64,000 nt of DNA, taken from NCBI RefSeq assembly GCF_035818635.1, contig NZ_JAYLLH010000013.1:47508-111507 (forward strand). Direction: 5' to 3'. The translations under genes were made by a program, and so were the position numbers. Source of the DNA: Mesobacterium_A hydrothermale (GTDB taxonomy: Bacteria; Pseudomonadota; Alphaproteobacteria; Rhodobacterales; Rhodobacteraceae). This document shows, one piece after another, positions 34,717 through 44,000 of this stretch; position 1 is the first letter of the stretch; each line of letters begins with the position of its first letter. The notes under the pieces were generated by a model, which worked only from the letters and a program-made list of their open reading frames with translations, did not search any database and had not been told where the DNA came from.

Positions 34717-35820
34717 ATGACCGCGCTCTATCTGTCCTCGCTGACCCTGTCGCACTTTCGTTCGCACAAGCGGGCCGAGGTGGTGGCGGATGCGCGGCCG
34801 GTGGCGATCTATGGCCCGAATGGCGCGGGAAAGACCAATCTGCTGGAGGCCGTGTCACTGTTTTCCCCCGGCCGGGGGATGCGGCGGGCGGCGGCGGGCG
34901 ACATGACCCGGCGCCCCGAGGCCTTGGGGTGGAAAGTCGACGGCATCCTCCATGGGGTGCGCCAGCCCCACGAGATCAGCTTTCAGTCACAGGACGGCGC
35001 GGCGCGCAGTGTGAAGATCGACGGCAAATCCGCGACCCAGACCATGCTGGGGCAGGTGGCGCGGGTGCTGTGGCTGCTGCCGTCGATGGACCGGCTGTGG
35101 ATCGAAGGCGCAGAAGGGCGCAGGCGGTTTCTGGACCGTATGACGCTCAGCTTCTTCCCCGGTCATGGCGATGCCGTGCTGGCCTATGAAAAGGCGATGC
35201 GCGACCGCAACCGGCTGTTGAAGGATCATGTTCAGGACGCGTCCTGGTTTCATGCCCTGGAAGTGCAGATGGCCCGCGCGGGCGTTGAAATCCATGCCAA
35301 CCGGCAAGCCACGCTGGCCAGGATCGCCGCCGCACAGGACGGGGCTGCCACGCAGTTCCCTGCCGCCGATCTGGCGCTGATCCATGCCGATGGCGACCTG
35401 CCCGAGACTGAAGACAGCCTTCAGCAGGCGCTTGCCGCGTCACGGCCTCAGGATTACCACGCCGGGCGCAGCCTTGTCGGGCCGCACCGTGCGGATCTTG
35501 ACGCCAGCTATGCTGCCAAGTCGACGCCGGCACGCGAGTGTTCGACGGGGGAACAGAAGGCGCTGCTGATTTCGTTGATCCTGGCCAATGCACGGGCCCT
35601 GGCGGCCGATATCGACATGGCCCCGATCCTGCTGCTGGACGAGGTCGCAGCCCACCTGGACCCCGACCGCCGCGCGGCGCTGTTCGATGAAATCTGCGAG
35701 TTGGGGGCGCAGGCCTGGATGACCGGGACCGAGCGCAGCCTTTTCGACCATCTGGGCCCGCGCGCCCAGTATCTGGAGGTGACACAGGCCGACACCCGGT
35801 CCGACGTGCGCGCGGCTTAA
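34717..35820 (+). CDS. recF: DNA replication and repair protein RecF
   Basis: SMC/ABC-type ATPase that loads RecA at gapped DNA. 367 residues. Walker A is YGPNGAGKTNLLEAV, the ABC signature region STGEQKALLISLILA and Walker B LLLDEVAAHLDPDR. The start at 34717 gives MTALYLSSLTLSHFRS. The stop TAA shares four bases (TTAA) with the stop of the convergent lolA. Confidence 0.95.
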   Translation: MTALYLSSLTLSHFRSHKRAEVVADARPVAIYGPNGAGKTNLLEAVSLFSPGRGMRRAAAGDMTRRPEALGWKVDGILHGVRQPHEISFQSQDGAARSVKIDGKSATQTMLGQVARVLWLLPSMDRLWIEGAEGRRRFLDRMTLSFFPGHGDAVLAYEKAMRDRNRLLKDHVQDASWFHALEVQMARAGVEIHANRQATLARIAAAQDGAATQFPAADLALIHADGDLPETEDSLQQALAASRPQDYHAGRSLVGPHRADLDASYAAKSTPARECSTGEQKALLISLILANARALAADIDMAPILLLDEVAAHLDPDRRAALFDEICELGAQAWMTGTERSLFDHLGPRAQYLEVTQADTRSDVRAA

Positions 35821-36416
35821 CGTTCCAGCCTGTCGATTTCGAACGGGATGCTGAACATCATCTCGCCCAGCGAAGCGGATTTGTCCAGTTCGCCAAGGAT
35901 CACAGTGGTGGAATTGCCCGCGTCGTCGTTGATCCGCCATTGCCGCAGCTCTGTCGGGTTGCCGGTGAAAACCAGCTCGATATTGCCGTATTCGGGGTGT
36001 TCGGGATCCTGTGCGCGCACCGTGGTCGAGGTGCCGTCGGAACTGTGCCCGGTCACCATGTTGGCCTGCGCAAGATTGACGTTCTGCGCCAGGATGATGC
36101 TGAGCGGTGTGCGCTTCAGCGGGTATTGCTCCGAGGTTTTCACCTTCTTGTCGATGATCGCCACCGCCCCGCCACCGGCCAGCACCAGCGCCTGTTCCGG
36201 CGGGTTGTATTCGAACCGCACCCGGCCCGGCCGCTTGAGGAAGATCGTGCCGGTGCTGATGGTGCCGTCGCTGTTGATCTGGGTGAAACTGCCCTTGGCC
36301 TGTTTCAGCGTGTTCAGATAGCGCGACAGTTCGTTCAGCGACAGCTTCTCTGCCGCTGCGTTGGTGGTCATCGCCAGCCCGGCGACAAGCGCGAGCGAGA
36401 GGGTACGAAGGGTCAT
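35817..36416 (-). CDS. lolA: outer-membrane lipoprotein carrier protein LolA family
   Basis: Periplasmic chaperone moving lipoproteins to the outer membrane. 199 residues with a signal peptide (MTLRTLSLALVAGLAMTTNA, cleavage after AAA). The LolA fold segments include LSRYLNTLKQAKGSFTQINS, FLKRPGRVRFEYNPP and WRINDDAGNSTTVILGEL. The upstream-extended frame to 36470 would bury the signal peptide and is rejected. It lies downstream of the ftsK terminator. Confidence 0.85.
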   Translation of the reverse strand: MTLRTLSLALVAGLAMTTNAAAEKLSLNELSRYLNTLKQAKGSFTQINSDGTISTGTIFLKRPGRVRFEYNPPEQALVLAGGGAVAIIDKKVKTSEQYPLKRTPLSIILAQNVNLAQANMVTGHSSDGTSTTVRAQDPEHPEYGNIELVFTGNPTELRQWRINDDAGNSTTVILGELDKSASLGEMMFSIPFEIDRLER

Positions 36417-36522
36417 GCCGAAGCGGTCCTTTGCGGTTGCCTGTCCCCCGAATATAAGCGCTGCCCGCATGTTATACGATAGCAGCCGGGGGTTTCGGCA
36501 ATTCCCTGCGTGGTGGAAAAGA

Positions 36523-36550
36523 CCCTGCCGCGCCAGATGGCGGGGCAGGG
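36523..36550 (-). terminator. ftsK terminator
   Basis: CCCTGCCGCGCC and GGCGGGGCAGGG pair with one mismatch around a 4-base loop; on the minus strand the hairpin runs into TCTTTTCC. It begins 10 bases after the ftsK stop. Confidence 0.8.
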
Positions 36551-36559
36551 GGAGCGGGG

Positions 36560-39499
36560 TTACTGTTCCGGCACCAGGATTTCGCGCTTGCCAACATGGT
36601 TGGCGGCGCTGACCACGCCCTGATCTTCCATCTGTTCGACCAGCCGGGCAGCCTTGTTATAGCCGATGGCCAGCTTGCGCTGGATATAGGATGTCGAGCA
36701 CTTGCGATCCTTGATCACGATCGCCACCGCCTGATCGTACAGCGCGTCCTCGCCATCAGTGTTGCCACCGGTGTTCAGGCCAAGAACCGCGTCGATGCTG
36801 TCGGCCTTGTCGTCATCCGGCCCGTCGAGCACGCCCGAGACATAATCCGGCGGGCCATAGGCCTTGAGGAAGTTCACGACTTCCTCGACCTCGGTGTCCG
36901 ACACGAACGGACCGTGGCAGCGGGTGATGCGCGATCCGCCCGCCATATAGAGCATGTCACCCATGCCCAGCAGCTGTTCGGCGCCCATTTCGCCCAGGAT
37001 CGTGCGGCTGTCGATCTTCGACGTCACCTGGAACGAGATCCGGGTGGGGAAGTTCGCCTTGATCGTGCCGGTGATCACGTCGACCGACGGACGCTGCGTG
37101 GCCATGATCAGGTGGATGCCAGAGGCACGGGCCATCTGCGCCAGCCGCTGGATGCAGGCTTCGATCTCTTTGCCCGCAACCATCATTAGATCAGCCATTT
37201 CGTCGACGATAACGACGATATAGGGCATCTTCTTGGGCTCGAATTCCTCGGTCTCGAAGATCGGATCGCCGGTTTCCTCGTCAAAGCCGGTTTGAACGGT
37301 CCGTTCGAACATCTCGTTGCGGCTCAGCGCGTCCTCGACGCGGGAGTTATAGCCGTCGATGTTGCGCACGCCCATCTTGGACATCTTGCGATAGCGCTCT
37401 TCCATCTCGGCCACGACCCACTTCAGCGCCACGACGGCCTTTTTCGGGTCGGTCACAACCGGCGACAGCAGGTGGGGAATGCCGTCATAGACCGACAGTT
37501 CCAGCATCTTGGGGTCGATCATGATCAGGCGGCAGTCGTCAGGCGTCAGCTTGTAGAGCAGCGACAGGATCATGGTGTTGATCGCCACCGACTTACCCGA
37601 ACCGGTTGTCCCGGCGATCAGCAGGTGGGGCATCTTCGCGAGGTTCGCGACCATCGCCTCGCCGCCGATATCCTTGCCAAGCGCCAGCGGCAGCTTGTGC
37701 TTGCCATCGCCATAGTCGCGCGCCGACAGGATTTCGCGCAGCGCGACCATTTCGCGGTCGGCGTTGGGCAGTTCGATCCCGATCACGGTGCGCCCCGGCA
37801 CGGTCGACACGCGGGCCGACAGCGCCGACATGGACCGCGCGATGTCATCCGCCAAGCCGATCACGCGGCTGGCCTTCAGGCCCGGCGCCGGTTCCAGTTC
37901 GTACATGGTGACCACGGGGCCGGGACGGACCGACACGATTTCACCCTTGATGCCATAGTCATCCAGGACCGTTTCCAGCATCCGTGCGTTTTCTTCCAGG
38001 GCTTCGTCCGACAAGACGTGGCGTTCGACCTGGTCGGGGTTCAGCAGCAGGTTCAGCGGCGGCAGTTCATACTGCGGCTGGCTGTCTTCGAATTTCAGTT
38101 GCGGTTGCGCCTCTGCCTGTGCGCGGCGAGACGGCTGGATCGGCTTGCGCACGGACGGCTGCACCAGTTGCTTGCGCTGGACAGGCTGGGGCGCGGCAAA
38201 CGGTTGTTCGACCGGCTGGAACGCGGCCAGACGGTAATCATCGTAGTCGCCAAGGTCGTCTTCGTCTTCCGCGGGAACGTCAATAAAGGCGTCGTCCTGC
38301 GGGGCCGGGGGCAGAGTGGGGTGGGGCGCAGCGGCGCGTGCGGTCAGCGGCGGCTCGGGTTTCAGCCCGGCGGCGCCGCGCGCAGTCAACGGCGGTTCAG
38401 GTGGCAGGCTGCCATGCGGATGTGGATCGACGATCAACGGGTCGGGCTTGCGGCCACGGCCCTTGGTCAGGGGGGCGACCTTTTCGATTTCGGCCTGCCG
38501 GGCGGCACCGGTGCGGTTGCGGATCACGTTGGTGATCTTGGCGCGAATGCGGTCTTCGGCGGGGGCGTCCTGCACGTCTGCCACGGAGACGGGTTCGATC
38601 AATTCGGGTTCGGGCATCGGCTCTGTCCGCCGGATCAGCGATGGCATCCGCGACAGGAACGATGTCTTTTCCGGTTCGGGTTGCGGCGCATCGTCGACGT
38701 AGCTGGGCGCTGCCTGCGAATAGCGCGCGGCCTCGGCTGCTTCCCATTCGGCGGCTTGCTGCTGGGCGGCCTCTGCCGCGGCGATGCGGGCGCGCTCTCG
38801 GCGGTCGGCATTGCGGGCCTGCATCGACTGAGCCGCGTAGACCGCGCCGTGTGCGCCGCGCCCCAGCAGGGCCATGAGCGTAGCATAGACCATGATCACG
38901 CCGACGATCAGGAAGCGGATGATCGCGCGTACCTCGGGAAAGGTGAAGCCCAGCACAAAAGCGCCCATTGCCACGATCCCGGCGCCCAGTACCAGCATCA
39001 TCAGCGTCAGCCCCAGTTCCGCGCCCACCGGCAGCAGGTTCAGCAGGCTGCCCATCAGCATGTCGCCGAACAGCCCGCCCATGCCATAGCTGTAGGTCCA
39101 GTCCGGTCCGACAGGCTGGCCCGCGGCATAGACCGACACCAGCGCGATCCAGATCGGCGAGAAGATCAGGTTCGGCAGTGCGCGGTCTTCGCCCTGGTGC
39201 AGGGTAAAGCGCAGGCCCCAGGCCAGCAGCACCACGGGCACCGCCCAGGCCCCGCGACCCACGATCATGTAAAGCGGTGCGGCGATGGACGCACCGAACC
39301 GGCCCATCCAGTTCTGCACCGGCGCGTCGGTGGCCGACAGCCAGCTTGGGTCTTCGGGCACGTAAGAGGCGATCATCGCGGCGGCCATGAGCCCCAGAAC
39401 GATCAGTGCAATCCCGATCAGCTCTTTGCCGCGACGTTCAATCGCGGCCTGCATGTTGCTGTCAAAGAGCGGATCGCGCCCGCGTGCCTGATATGCCAT
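36560..39499 (-). CDS. ftsK: DNA translocase FtsK
   Basis: Septal DNA pump and division protein, 979 residues. Four to five N-terminal membrane helices (residues about 25-210) anchor it. A Pro/Ala/Gln-rich linker follows (about 240-480) with a repeated PPLTAR motif. The motor has Walker A GTTGSGKSVAINTM, YIVVIVDEMADLMM as Walker B and ARASGIHLIMATQRPSVDVITG. The C-terminal gamma winged helix (SYIQRKLAIGYNKAARLVEQM) reads KOPS sequences and activates XerCD. It lies 24 bases after the aminotransferase gene, so the two are likely co-transcribed. Confidence 0.96.
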   Translation of the reverse strand: MAYQARGRDPLFDSNMQAAIERRGKELIGIALIVLGLMAAAMIASYVPEDPSWLSATDAPVQNWMGRFGASIAAPLYMIVGRGAWAVPVVLLAWGLRFTLHQGEDRALPNLIFSPIWIALVSVYAAGQPVGPDWTYSYGMGGLFGDMLMGSLLNLLPVGAELGLTLMMLVLGAGIVAMGAFVLGFTFPEVRAIIRFLIVGVIMVYATLMALLGRGAHGAVYAAQSMQARNADRRERARIAAAEAAQQQAAEWEAAEAARYSQAAPSYVDDAPQPEPEKTSFLSRMPSLIRRTEPMPEPELIEPVSVADVQDAPAEDRIRAKITNVIRNRTGAARQAEIEKVAPLTKGRGRKPDPLIVDPHPHGSLPPEPPLTARGAAGLKPEPPLTARAAAPHPTLPPAPQDDAFIDVPAEDEDDLGDYDDYRLAAFQPVEQPFAAPQPVQRKQLVQPSVRKPIQPSRRAQAEAQPQLKFEDSQPQYELPPLNLLLNPDQVERHVLSDEALEENARMLETVLDDYGIKGEIVSVRPGPVVTMYELEPAPGLKASRVIGLADDIARSMSALSARVSTVPGRTVIGIELPNADREMVALREILSARDYGDGKHKLPLALGKDIGGEAMVANLAKMPHLLIAGTTGSGKSVAINTMILSLLYKLTPDDCRLIMIDPKMLELSVYDGIPHLLSPVVTDPKKAVVALKWVVAEMEERYRKMSKMGVRNIDGYNSRVEDALSRNEMFERTVQTGFDEETGDPIFETEEFEPKKMPYIVVIVDEMADLMMVAGKEIEACIQRLAQMARASGIHLIMATQRPSVDVITGTIKANFPTRISFQVTSKIDSRTILGEMGAEQLLGMGDMLYMAGGSRITRCHGPFVSDTEVEEVVNFLKAYGPPDYVSGVLDGPDDDKADSIDAVLGLNTGGNTDGEDALYDQAVAIVIKDRKCSTSYIQRKLAIGYNKAARLVEQMEDQGVVSAANHVGKREILVPEQ

Positions 39500-39523
39500 G
39501 TCTCGCCTCGTCGTTTCTTGTTC

Positions 39524-40702
39524 TTATGCGTAAAGACAGTCCCTGATCTTCGTCAGGCCCTGTTCAGTCTCGTCGTAGGGGGCGACCATCGCCACCCGGA
39601 TATATCCCTTGCCCGGATTGCCGTCGGCGGTGTCGCGCGACAGGTAAGCGCCCGGCAGCACCCGCACCCCGGTTTCCTGCCACAGCTTCAGCGCCGCGGC
39701 TTCGCCATCCTCGACCGGCAACCACAGGAAAAAGCCCGCCTGTGGCGACATGTAGCCCGGTACGTTGCCAAAAAAGCGGTCGGCCAGCGCGTATTTCTCG
39801 CCATAGAGCCTGCGGTTTTCCACGACATGCGCCTCGTCGCGCCAGACCGCTTCGGCGGCGTGTTGCAGCGGCAGCGGCAGGGGAGCGCCGGAATAGTTGC
39901 GCAGCTGTTTCACCCGCGCGATGCTGTCCGCACCGCCCGCGATGAACCCGGCACGCAGTCCCGGAAGGTTCGACCGTTTCGACAAGGAATGGAAGATCAC
40001 CACACGCTCAGGGTGTGCGCCCATCGCCCGCGCCACCTGCAACGCGCCGGTGGGCGGCGTGTCGCGATAGATCTCGGAATAGCATTCGTCGGCGAAGATC
40101 TGGAAATCGTGCTTTTCGGCCAGCGCGATCACCGTCTGCCAATAGTCTTCGTCGGCCACGGCGCCCTGCGGGTTCGCGGGGGAACAGATATAGGCAATCG
40201 CCGTTCGGTCGAGCACGTCATCGGGCAGGGATGCGAAATCCGGCAGGTGGCCGGTGGCATCGGTGGCATTGACGAACACCGGGTCGGCGGTGACCGAAAT
40301 CGCCGCCACCATGTAGACTTGGTAAAACGGGTTCGGCGTCAGCACCACGGGGCGTTGGCCCGCTTTGGTTTCCGGGCACAGCGCCATCGCGGCGTTATAC
40401 AGCCCCTCGCGCGTGCCGTTCAGCGCCATGATCTGCGTGTCGGGGTCCAGCGTCACGCCATAGCGGTTCTGCACCCAGTCGCACATCGCTGCGCGCAAAC
40501 CGGCAGACCCTTCGTTCGGCGGATAGCGCCCAAAGTCAGCGGCATGATCGGCGATGATCTGCGTGATCCATTCGGGGAAGGCGTGCTTGGGCTCGCCAAT
40601 CGTCATGTGAATCACCGGCCCACCCGGTTCGTGCACGTCCAGAAGGGCGCGCAAACGCGGGAACGCATAGGCCGGTAGGTTCGAAAACCGCTCGGGGAAC
40701 AT
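39524..40702 (-). CDS. class I/II pyridoxal-phosphate aminotransferase (possible DapC)
   Basis: 392 residues, fold type I. The PLP lysine is in HSLSKRSNLPGLRAGF, with SPANPQGAV and ADECYSEIY for phosphate and pyridine contacts. Overall pattern (FSNLPAYAFPRLRALLD, FGRYPPNEGSAGLR) resembles succinyldiaminopimelate aminotransferases, which would place it in lysine and peptidoglycan-precursor synthesis; the substrate cannot be settled from sequence alone. ATG 40702 begins MFPERFSNLPAY; an extension to 40762 looks spurious. It lies just upstream of ftsK. Confidence 0.85.
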   Translation of the reverse strand: MFPERFSNLPAYAFPRLRALLDVHEPGGPVIHMTIGEPKHAFPEWITQIIADHAADFGRYPPNEGSAGLRAAMCDWVQNRYGVTLDPDTQIMALNGTREGLYNAAMALCPETKAGQRPVVLTPNPFYQVYMVAAISVTADPVFVNATDATGHLPDFASLPDDVLDRTAIAYICSPANPQGAVADEDYWQTVIALAEKHDFQIFADECYSEIYRDTPPTGALQVARAMGAHPERVVIFHSLSKRSNLPGLRAGFIAGGADSIARVKQLRNYSGAPLPLPLQHAAEAVWRDEAHVVENRRLYGEKYALADRFFGNVPGYMSPQAGFFLWLPVEDGEAAALKLWQETGVRVLPGAYLSRDTADGNPGKGYIRVAMVAPYDETEQGLTKIRDCLYA

Positions 40703-40848
40703 CTGTGACTGCCTCGGACTTGCGGGATCGTTTGCGCCCCGCTTTGTGCCGAAGATACGCAAAGCACTGGCCCCCGTCCAGAAAAAGCCTTCTGGAACGG
40801 GGACCTGTGGCAGGAAAATCGCAATCGCCTGACGGCGGGCGCGTCGCC

Positions 40849-42180
40849 TCAGGCCAGCGCCGCTTCGACCGACAGGGCGATGCGCAGGATCTCCTCCTCG
40901 CCCATCGGGCGGCCCATCAGCGACAAACCACAGCTGGGCGTGCCGTTGGGCAGGGTCACGATGGCCCCGCCGGTCAGGTTGCCGACACGGGTGTTGCGCA
41001 GCGCCAGCAGGTTTTCAGCGACGAAATAGTCCGGGTCGGACAGCAGCCGGTCTACGTTCGGCGCCAGCATCGGGGAGGTCGGGCAAATCACCGCGTCGAA
41101 CCCGGCGGTCGCCTTGGCCCAAATTTCACGCATGGCGTCCAGCCGGCGCCACGCCGCGACGTAATCCGCACCGCTGAACTGTGCGCCCGCGCGGAACCGG
41201 TCGCGGATCGGGGCAAACATCAGGTCCGGCTGCGCCTCGATCGTGTCGCGCCAGATGGCATAAGCCTCGGTGGTGTAAAGCACGCCGGCATCGGCCATTG
41301 CCGCTTCGATCTCGGGGAAATCGAAGGGGATGATCTCTGCCCCGGCCGCGGCCAGTTTTTCCAGCGTCGCGGCATGGGCCTTGGCGGGCACGTCGCGCAG
41401 ATCGTCCAGAACGATGGTTTGCAAAGCGCCGAAGCGCATGCCCGTCAACGGGGCGGGAGTGCGTGTGTCGATCGGTGTGCGGCCCTCGATCACGGCCAGC
41501 ATAAGCGCGGCGTCTTCAACCGTTCGGACCAGTGGTCCGACGGTGTCGAACTTCTCGCACAGTGGCACCACACCTTTGATCGAGATCCGGCCCGACGTGG
41601 TTTTCAGCCCGACAAGGTCGTTCCAGACCGACGGGATGCGAACCGATCCGCCCGTGTCCGACCCCACCGAAGCAGGCGCCAGCCGGAACGCGACAGAGGC
41701 GGCGGCGCCAGAGGACGAGCCCCCCGCCACAGCGTCATGGTCGTTGACGCAGGGCGAGGTTGCGGTGATCGGATTCAACCCCAGGCCGGAAAACGCCAGT
41801 TCCGACATATGCGTCTTGCCCAGGCAGACGGTGCCCATCGCCGTGGCGTTCTGCAAAACCAGCGCGTCCGCGTCCGGCACGCGGCCTTTCAGCAGGGCGG
41901 ACCCGGCTTCGGTCGCGATGCCCGCGGTGTCGTACAGATCCTTCCAACTGACTGGCACACCGTCCAAAGGCGACAGGCGCTGCCCCGCCTTGGCGCGGTC
42001 GGATGCGGCCCTGGCCTCTGCCAGGGCGCGTTCGGGGGTCAGCCGGGCATAGATGCGGTCGGCAAACGGATGCGCCGCGATCTTGTCATAGAATGCCTGC
42101 AGCAGGTCGACCGGGTCGACCTCTTGCGCGGCGATGGCGCGGCCCAGCTCTGCGGCGGTTTTTTCGGTCCAGTCGGTCAT
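40849..42180 (-). CDS. amidase (amidase-signature family)
   Basis: 443 residues. The Ser-cisSer-Lys triad is visible: Lys in PVSWKDLYDT, cis-Ser and nucleophile Ser in GGSSSGAAASV and GSDTGGSVRIPS. It is related to GatA but shorter at the N-terminus and with no gatB/gatC nearby, so it is probably a free amidase rather than part of the transamidosome. The physiological substrate is unknown. ATG 42180 gives MTDWTEKTAAELG and is divergent from the UbiH-type gene 79 bases away. Confidence 0.88.
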   Translation of the reverse strand: MTDWTEKTAAELGRAIAAQEVDPVDLLQAFYDKIAAHPFADRIYARLTPERALAEARAASDRAKAGQRLSPLDGVPVSWKDLYDTAGIATEAGSALLKGRVPDADALVLQNATAMGTVCLGKTHMSELAFSGLGLNPITATSPCVNDHDAVAGGSSSGAAASVAFRLAPASVGSDTGGSVRIPSVWNDLVGLKTTSGRISIKGVVPLCEKFDTVGPLVRTVEDAALMLAVIEGRTPIDTRTPAPLTGMRFGALQTIVLDDLRDVPAKAHAATLEKLAAAGAEIIPFDFPEIEAAMADAGVLYTTEAYAIWRDTIEAQPDLMFAPIRDRFRAGAQFSGADYVAAWRRLDAMREIWAKATAGFDAVICPTSPMLAPNVDRLLSDPDYFVAENLLALRNTRVGNLTGGAIVTLPNGTPSCGLSLMGRPMGEEEILRIALSVEAALA

Positions 42181-42259
42181 GGCATCCCCTGTCGTTTTGC
42201 GCGAGAGTAGCGGCAGCGCGGCGCATGGACAATGCCGCGCGAAAGGACATAGTCGCGCC

Positions 42260-43477
42260 ATGACCGAGTTTGCTGATATCGCCATCGTTGGCGGCGGGCT
42301 GAACGGCCCCGCCTTGGCCCTTGCCTGTGCGCAGGTGGGGCTTTCCGTGATCCTGATCGACGCCCAGCCTGTCGAAACCTTCGAGGACAGCGATTTCGAC
42401 GGCCGCGCCTATGCGCTGGCCCTGGCGTCCAAGCGGATGCTGCAGGGCCTGGGTATCTGGGACCGGGTGGCGATGAACGCCCAACCGATGACCGAGATCA
42501 AGGTCAGCGATGGTCGCGTCGGCGAAGGCCGCGTCTTTCTTGGCCTGCATTTCGAGTCCGACGAGATCGAGGAAGGCCCGATGGGCTTCATGGTCGAAGA
42601 CCGCTACCTGCGCCGCGCCTTGCTGGCCGCCGTTGCGGAAAATGACCTGATCACGCTGGTGTCGCAGGAAACCGTGGTGGCGCAGGACGTGGCCGCCGAT
42701 GGGGCCACGCTGACGCTGGGCTCTGGCGATACGGTAAAATGCCGTTTGATCGTCGGGGCCGATGGCCGCCAAAGCGGCGTGGCCGCCCGCGCGGGGATCC
42801 GGCGCACCGGCTGGGACTATGGCCAGACGGCGCTGGTCTGCGCAATTGCGCATGACAAGCCGCATGGCGGCGTGGCGCATCAGTTCTTCATGCCGCCCGG
42901 GCCGCTGGCGATCCTGCCGCTTCCGGGCAACCGCAGTTCCATCGTCTGGAGCGAACGGCACGACATGGCGCGCCGGATCAATGCCCTGCCGGACGAGGAA
43001 TACTTGCAGGTACTGCGCCCGCGTTTCGGCGATTTCCTCGGTGATATCCGGCTGGAAGGGCGTCGGTTCCTTTATCCGCTGAACCTAACGCTGGCCAATG
43101 CCATTACCGCCGACCGTGTTGCGCTAATCGGCGATGCCGCGCACGGGATGCACCCGATTGCGGGGCAGGGGCTGAACGCCGGATTCCGCGACGTGGCAGT
43201 GCTGGCGCATGTGATTTCACATGCCGTCAAACGCGGCGAAGATTTCGCGAGCCCCTTCGTGCTGGACCGCTATGCCCAATGGCGGCGGTTTGACACCGCG
43301 ACGCTGGCAGCCTCGACCGACCTGTTCAACAAGCTGTTTTCCAACGACAACCCGCTTCTGCGGCTTGGGCGTGACATGGGCATGGCGGCGATCAACGCGG
43401 TGCCCGGGTTGCGCCGCGGGTTCATCCGCGAAGCGGCGGGGTTGAACGGAGAACTGCCGGACCTGATGCGCGGCTAG
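42260..43477 (+). CDS. UbiH/UbiF/VisC-family FAD-dependent hydroxylase
   Basis: 405 residues, a flavin monooxygenase probably hydroxylating the ubiquinone ring. FAD motifs are IAIVGGGLNGPALALACAQ at the N-terminus, VGADGRQSGVA (DG motif, about 165) and the signature RVALIGDAAHGMHPIAGQGLNAGFRD near residue 290. Which ring carbon it attacks cannot be told apart within this family. The ubiE/ubiB pair lies 13 kb away, not in the same operon. Its TAG stop shares CTAG with the stop of the convergent Lrp gene. Confidence 0.9.
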   Translation: MTEFADIAIVGGGLNGPALALACAQVGLSVILIDAQPVETFEDSDFDGRAYALALASKRMLQGLGIWDRVAMNAQPMTEIKVSDGRVGEGRVFLGLHFESDEIEEGPMGFMVEDRYLRRALLAAVAENDLITLVSQETVVAQDVAADGATLTLGSGDTVKCRLIVGADGRQSGVAARAGIRRTGWDYGQTALVCAIAHDKPHGGVAHQFFMPPGPLAILPLPGNRSSIVWSERHDMARRINALPDEEYLQVLRPRFGDFLGDIRLEGRRFLYPLNLTLANAITADRVALIGDAAHGMHPIAGQGLNAGFRDVAVLAHVISHAVKRGEDFASPFVLDRYAQWRRFDTATLAASTDLFNKLFSNDNPLLRLGRDMGMAAINAVPGLRRGFIREAAGLNGELPDLMRG

Positions 43478-43926
43478 GCCCGTTCGTCCTTGGGGCTGCC
43501 CATCACGACATAGGACGTGATGGCGTTGACCTGCGGCAGCACGCCCAGCACGTCTGTGTGAAAATGCTTGTAGCTGGCAAGGTCCGCCGCCTCGACCCGC
43601 AGAAGGTATTCCCAGCTGCCGGTGATGTTGTGGCATTCCCGAACCTCGGGGCTGCGCGAAATCGCCTTTTCGAACGCTTCCTGGCTGGCCTTGGTGTGCT
43701 GGCCCAGCCCGACCATGACATAAGCCACGAAGCCCACACCCATCGCGTCGGGATCCAGCACCGCGCGATAGCCGGAAATCACCCCGCGCCGTTCCAGTGC
43801 CGTTACCCGCCGCAGGCAGGCGGACGGTGACAACCCCACGCGATCCGCCAGCGCAAGGTTGCTGATCCGGCCGTCGCTGGTCAGTTCCTGCAATATTTTT
43901 CGGTCAATTGCGTCAAGTTCGGTCAT
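43474..43926 (-). CDS. Lrp/AsnC family transcriptional regulator
   Basis: 150 residues. The N-terminal helix-turn-helix is DAIDRKILQELTSDGRISNL through LADRVGLSPSACLRRVTALE, and the C-terminal RAM domain is GFVAYVMVGLGQHTKASQ to the end. Starts at 43935 and 43998 in frame are possible, but 43926 (MTELDAIDRKIL) matches the family. It is divergent from a LysE-type exporter gene with an array of TTGC/GCAA half-sites between them, so it probably controls that exporter in response to an amino acid. Confidence 0.92.
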   Translation of the reverse strand: MTELDAIDRKILQELTSDGRISNLALADRVGLSPSACLRRVTALERRGVISGYRAVLDPDAMGVGFVAYVMVGLGQHTKASQEAFEKAISRSPEVRECHNITGSWEYLLRVEAADLASYKHFHTDVLGVLPQVNAITSYVVMGSPKDERA

Positions 43927-43929
43927 ATA

Positions 43930-43998
43930 TTGCATCTGTTCAACGATTGCGCCGCAAATTGCAACTTCATGCCGCGCCCGGCGTGGCAAATATTGCAA
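43930..43998. promoter_or_regulatory. TTGC/GCAA half-site array, candidate Lrp-type operator
   Basis: The gap between the divergent regulator and exporter genes holds TTGC at 43930 and 43947, GCAA at 43954, TTGCAA at 43959, GCAA at 43986 and TTGCAA at 43993. They form small dyads (TTGC-GCC-GCAA, GCAA-A-TTGC, GCAA-ATA-TTGC). Multiple phased AT-containing dyads are typical of Lrp/AsnC binding. Confidence 0.55.
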
Positions 43999-44000
43999 TT

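Noticed and set aside
37292..40678. 1128-codon open frame on the strand opposite ftsK and the aminotransferase gene
   Set aside because: It is a shadow of G+C-rich coding sequence: Arg/His/Gln-rich composition, no recognisable domain, and both genes on the other strand have full conserved motifs.
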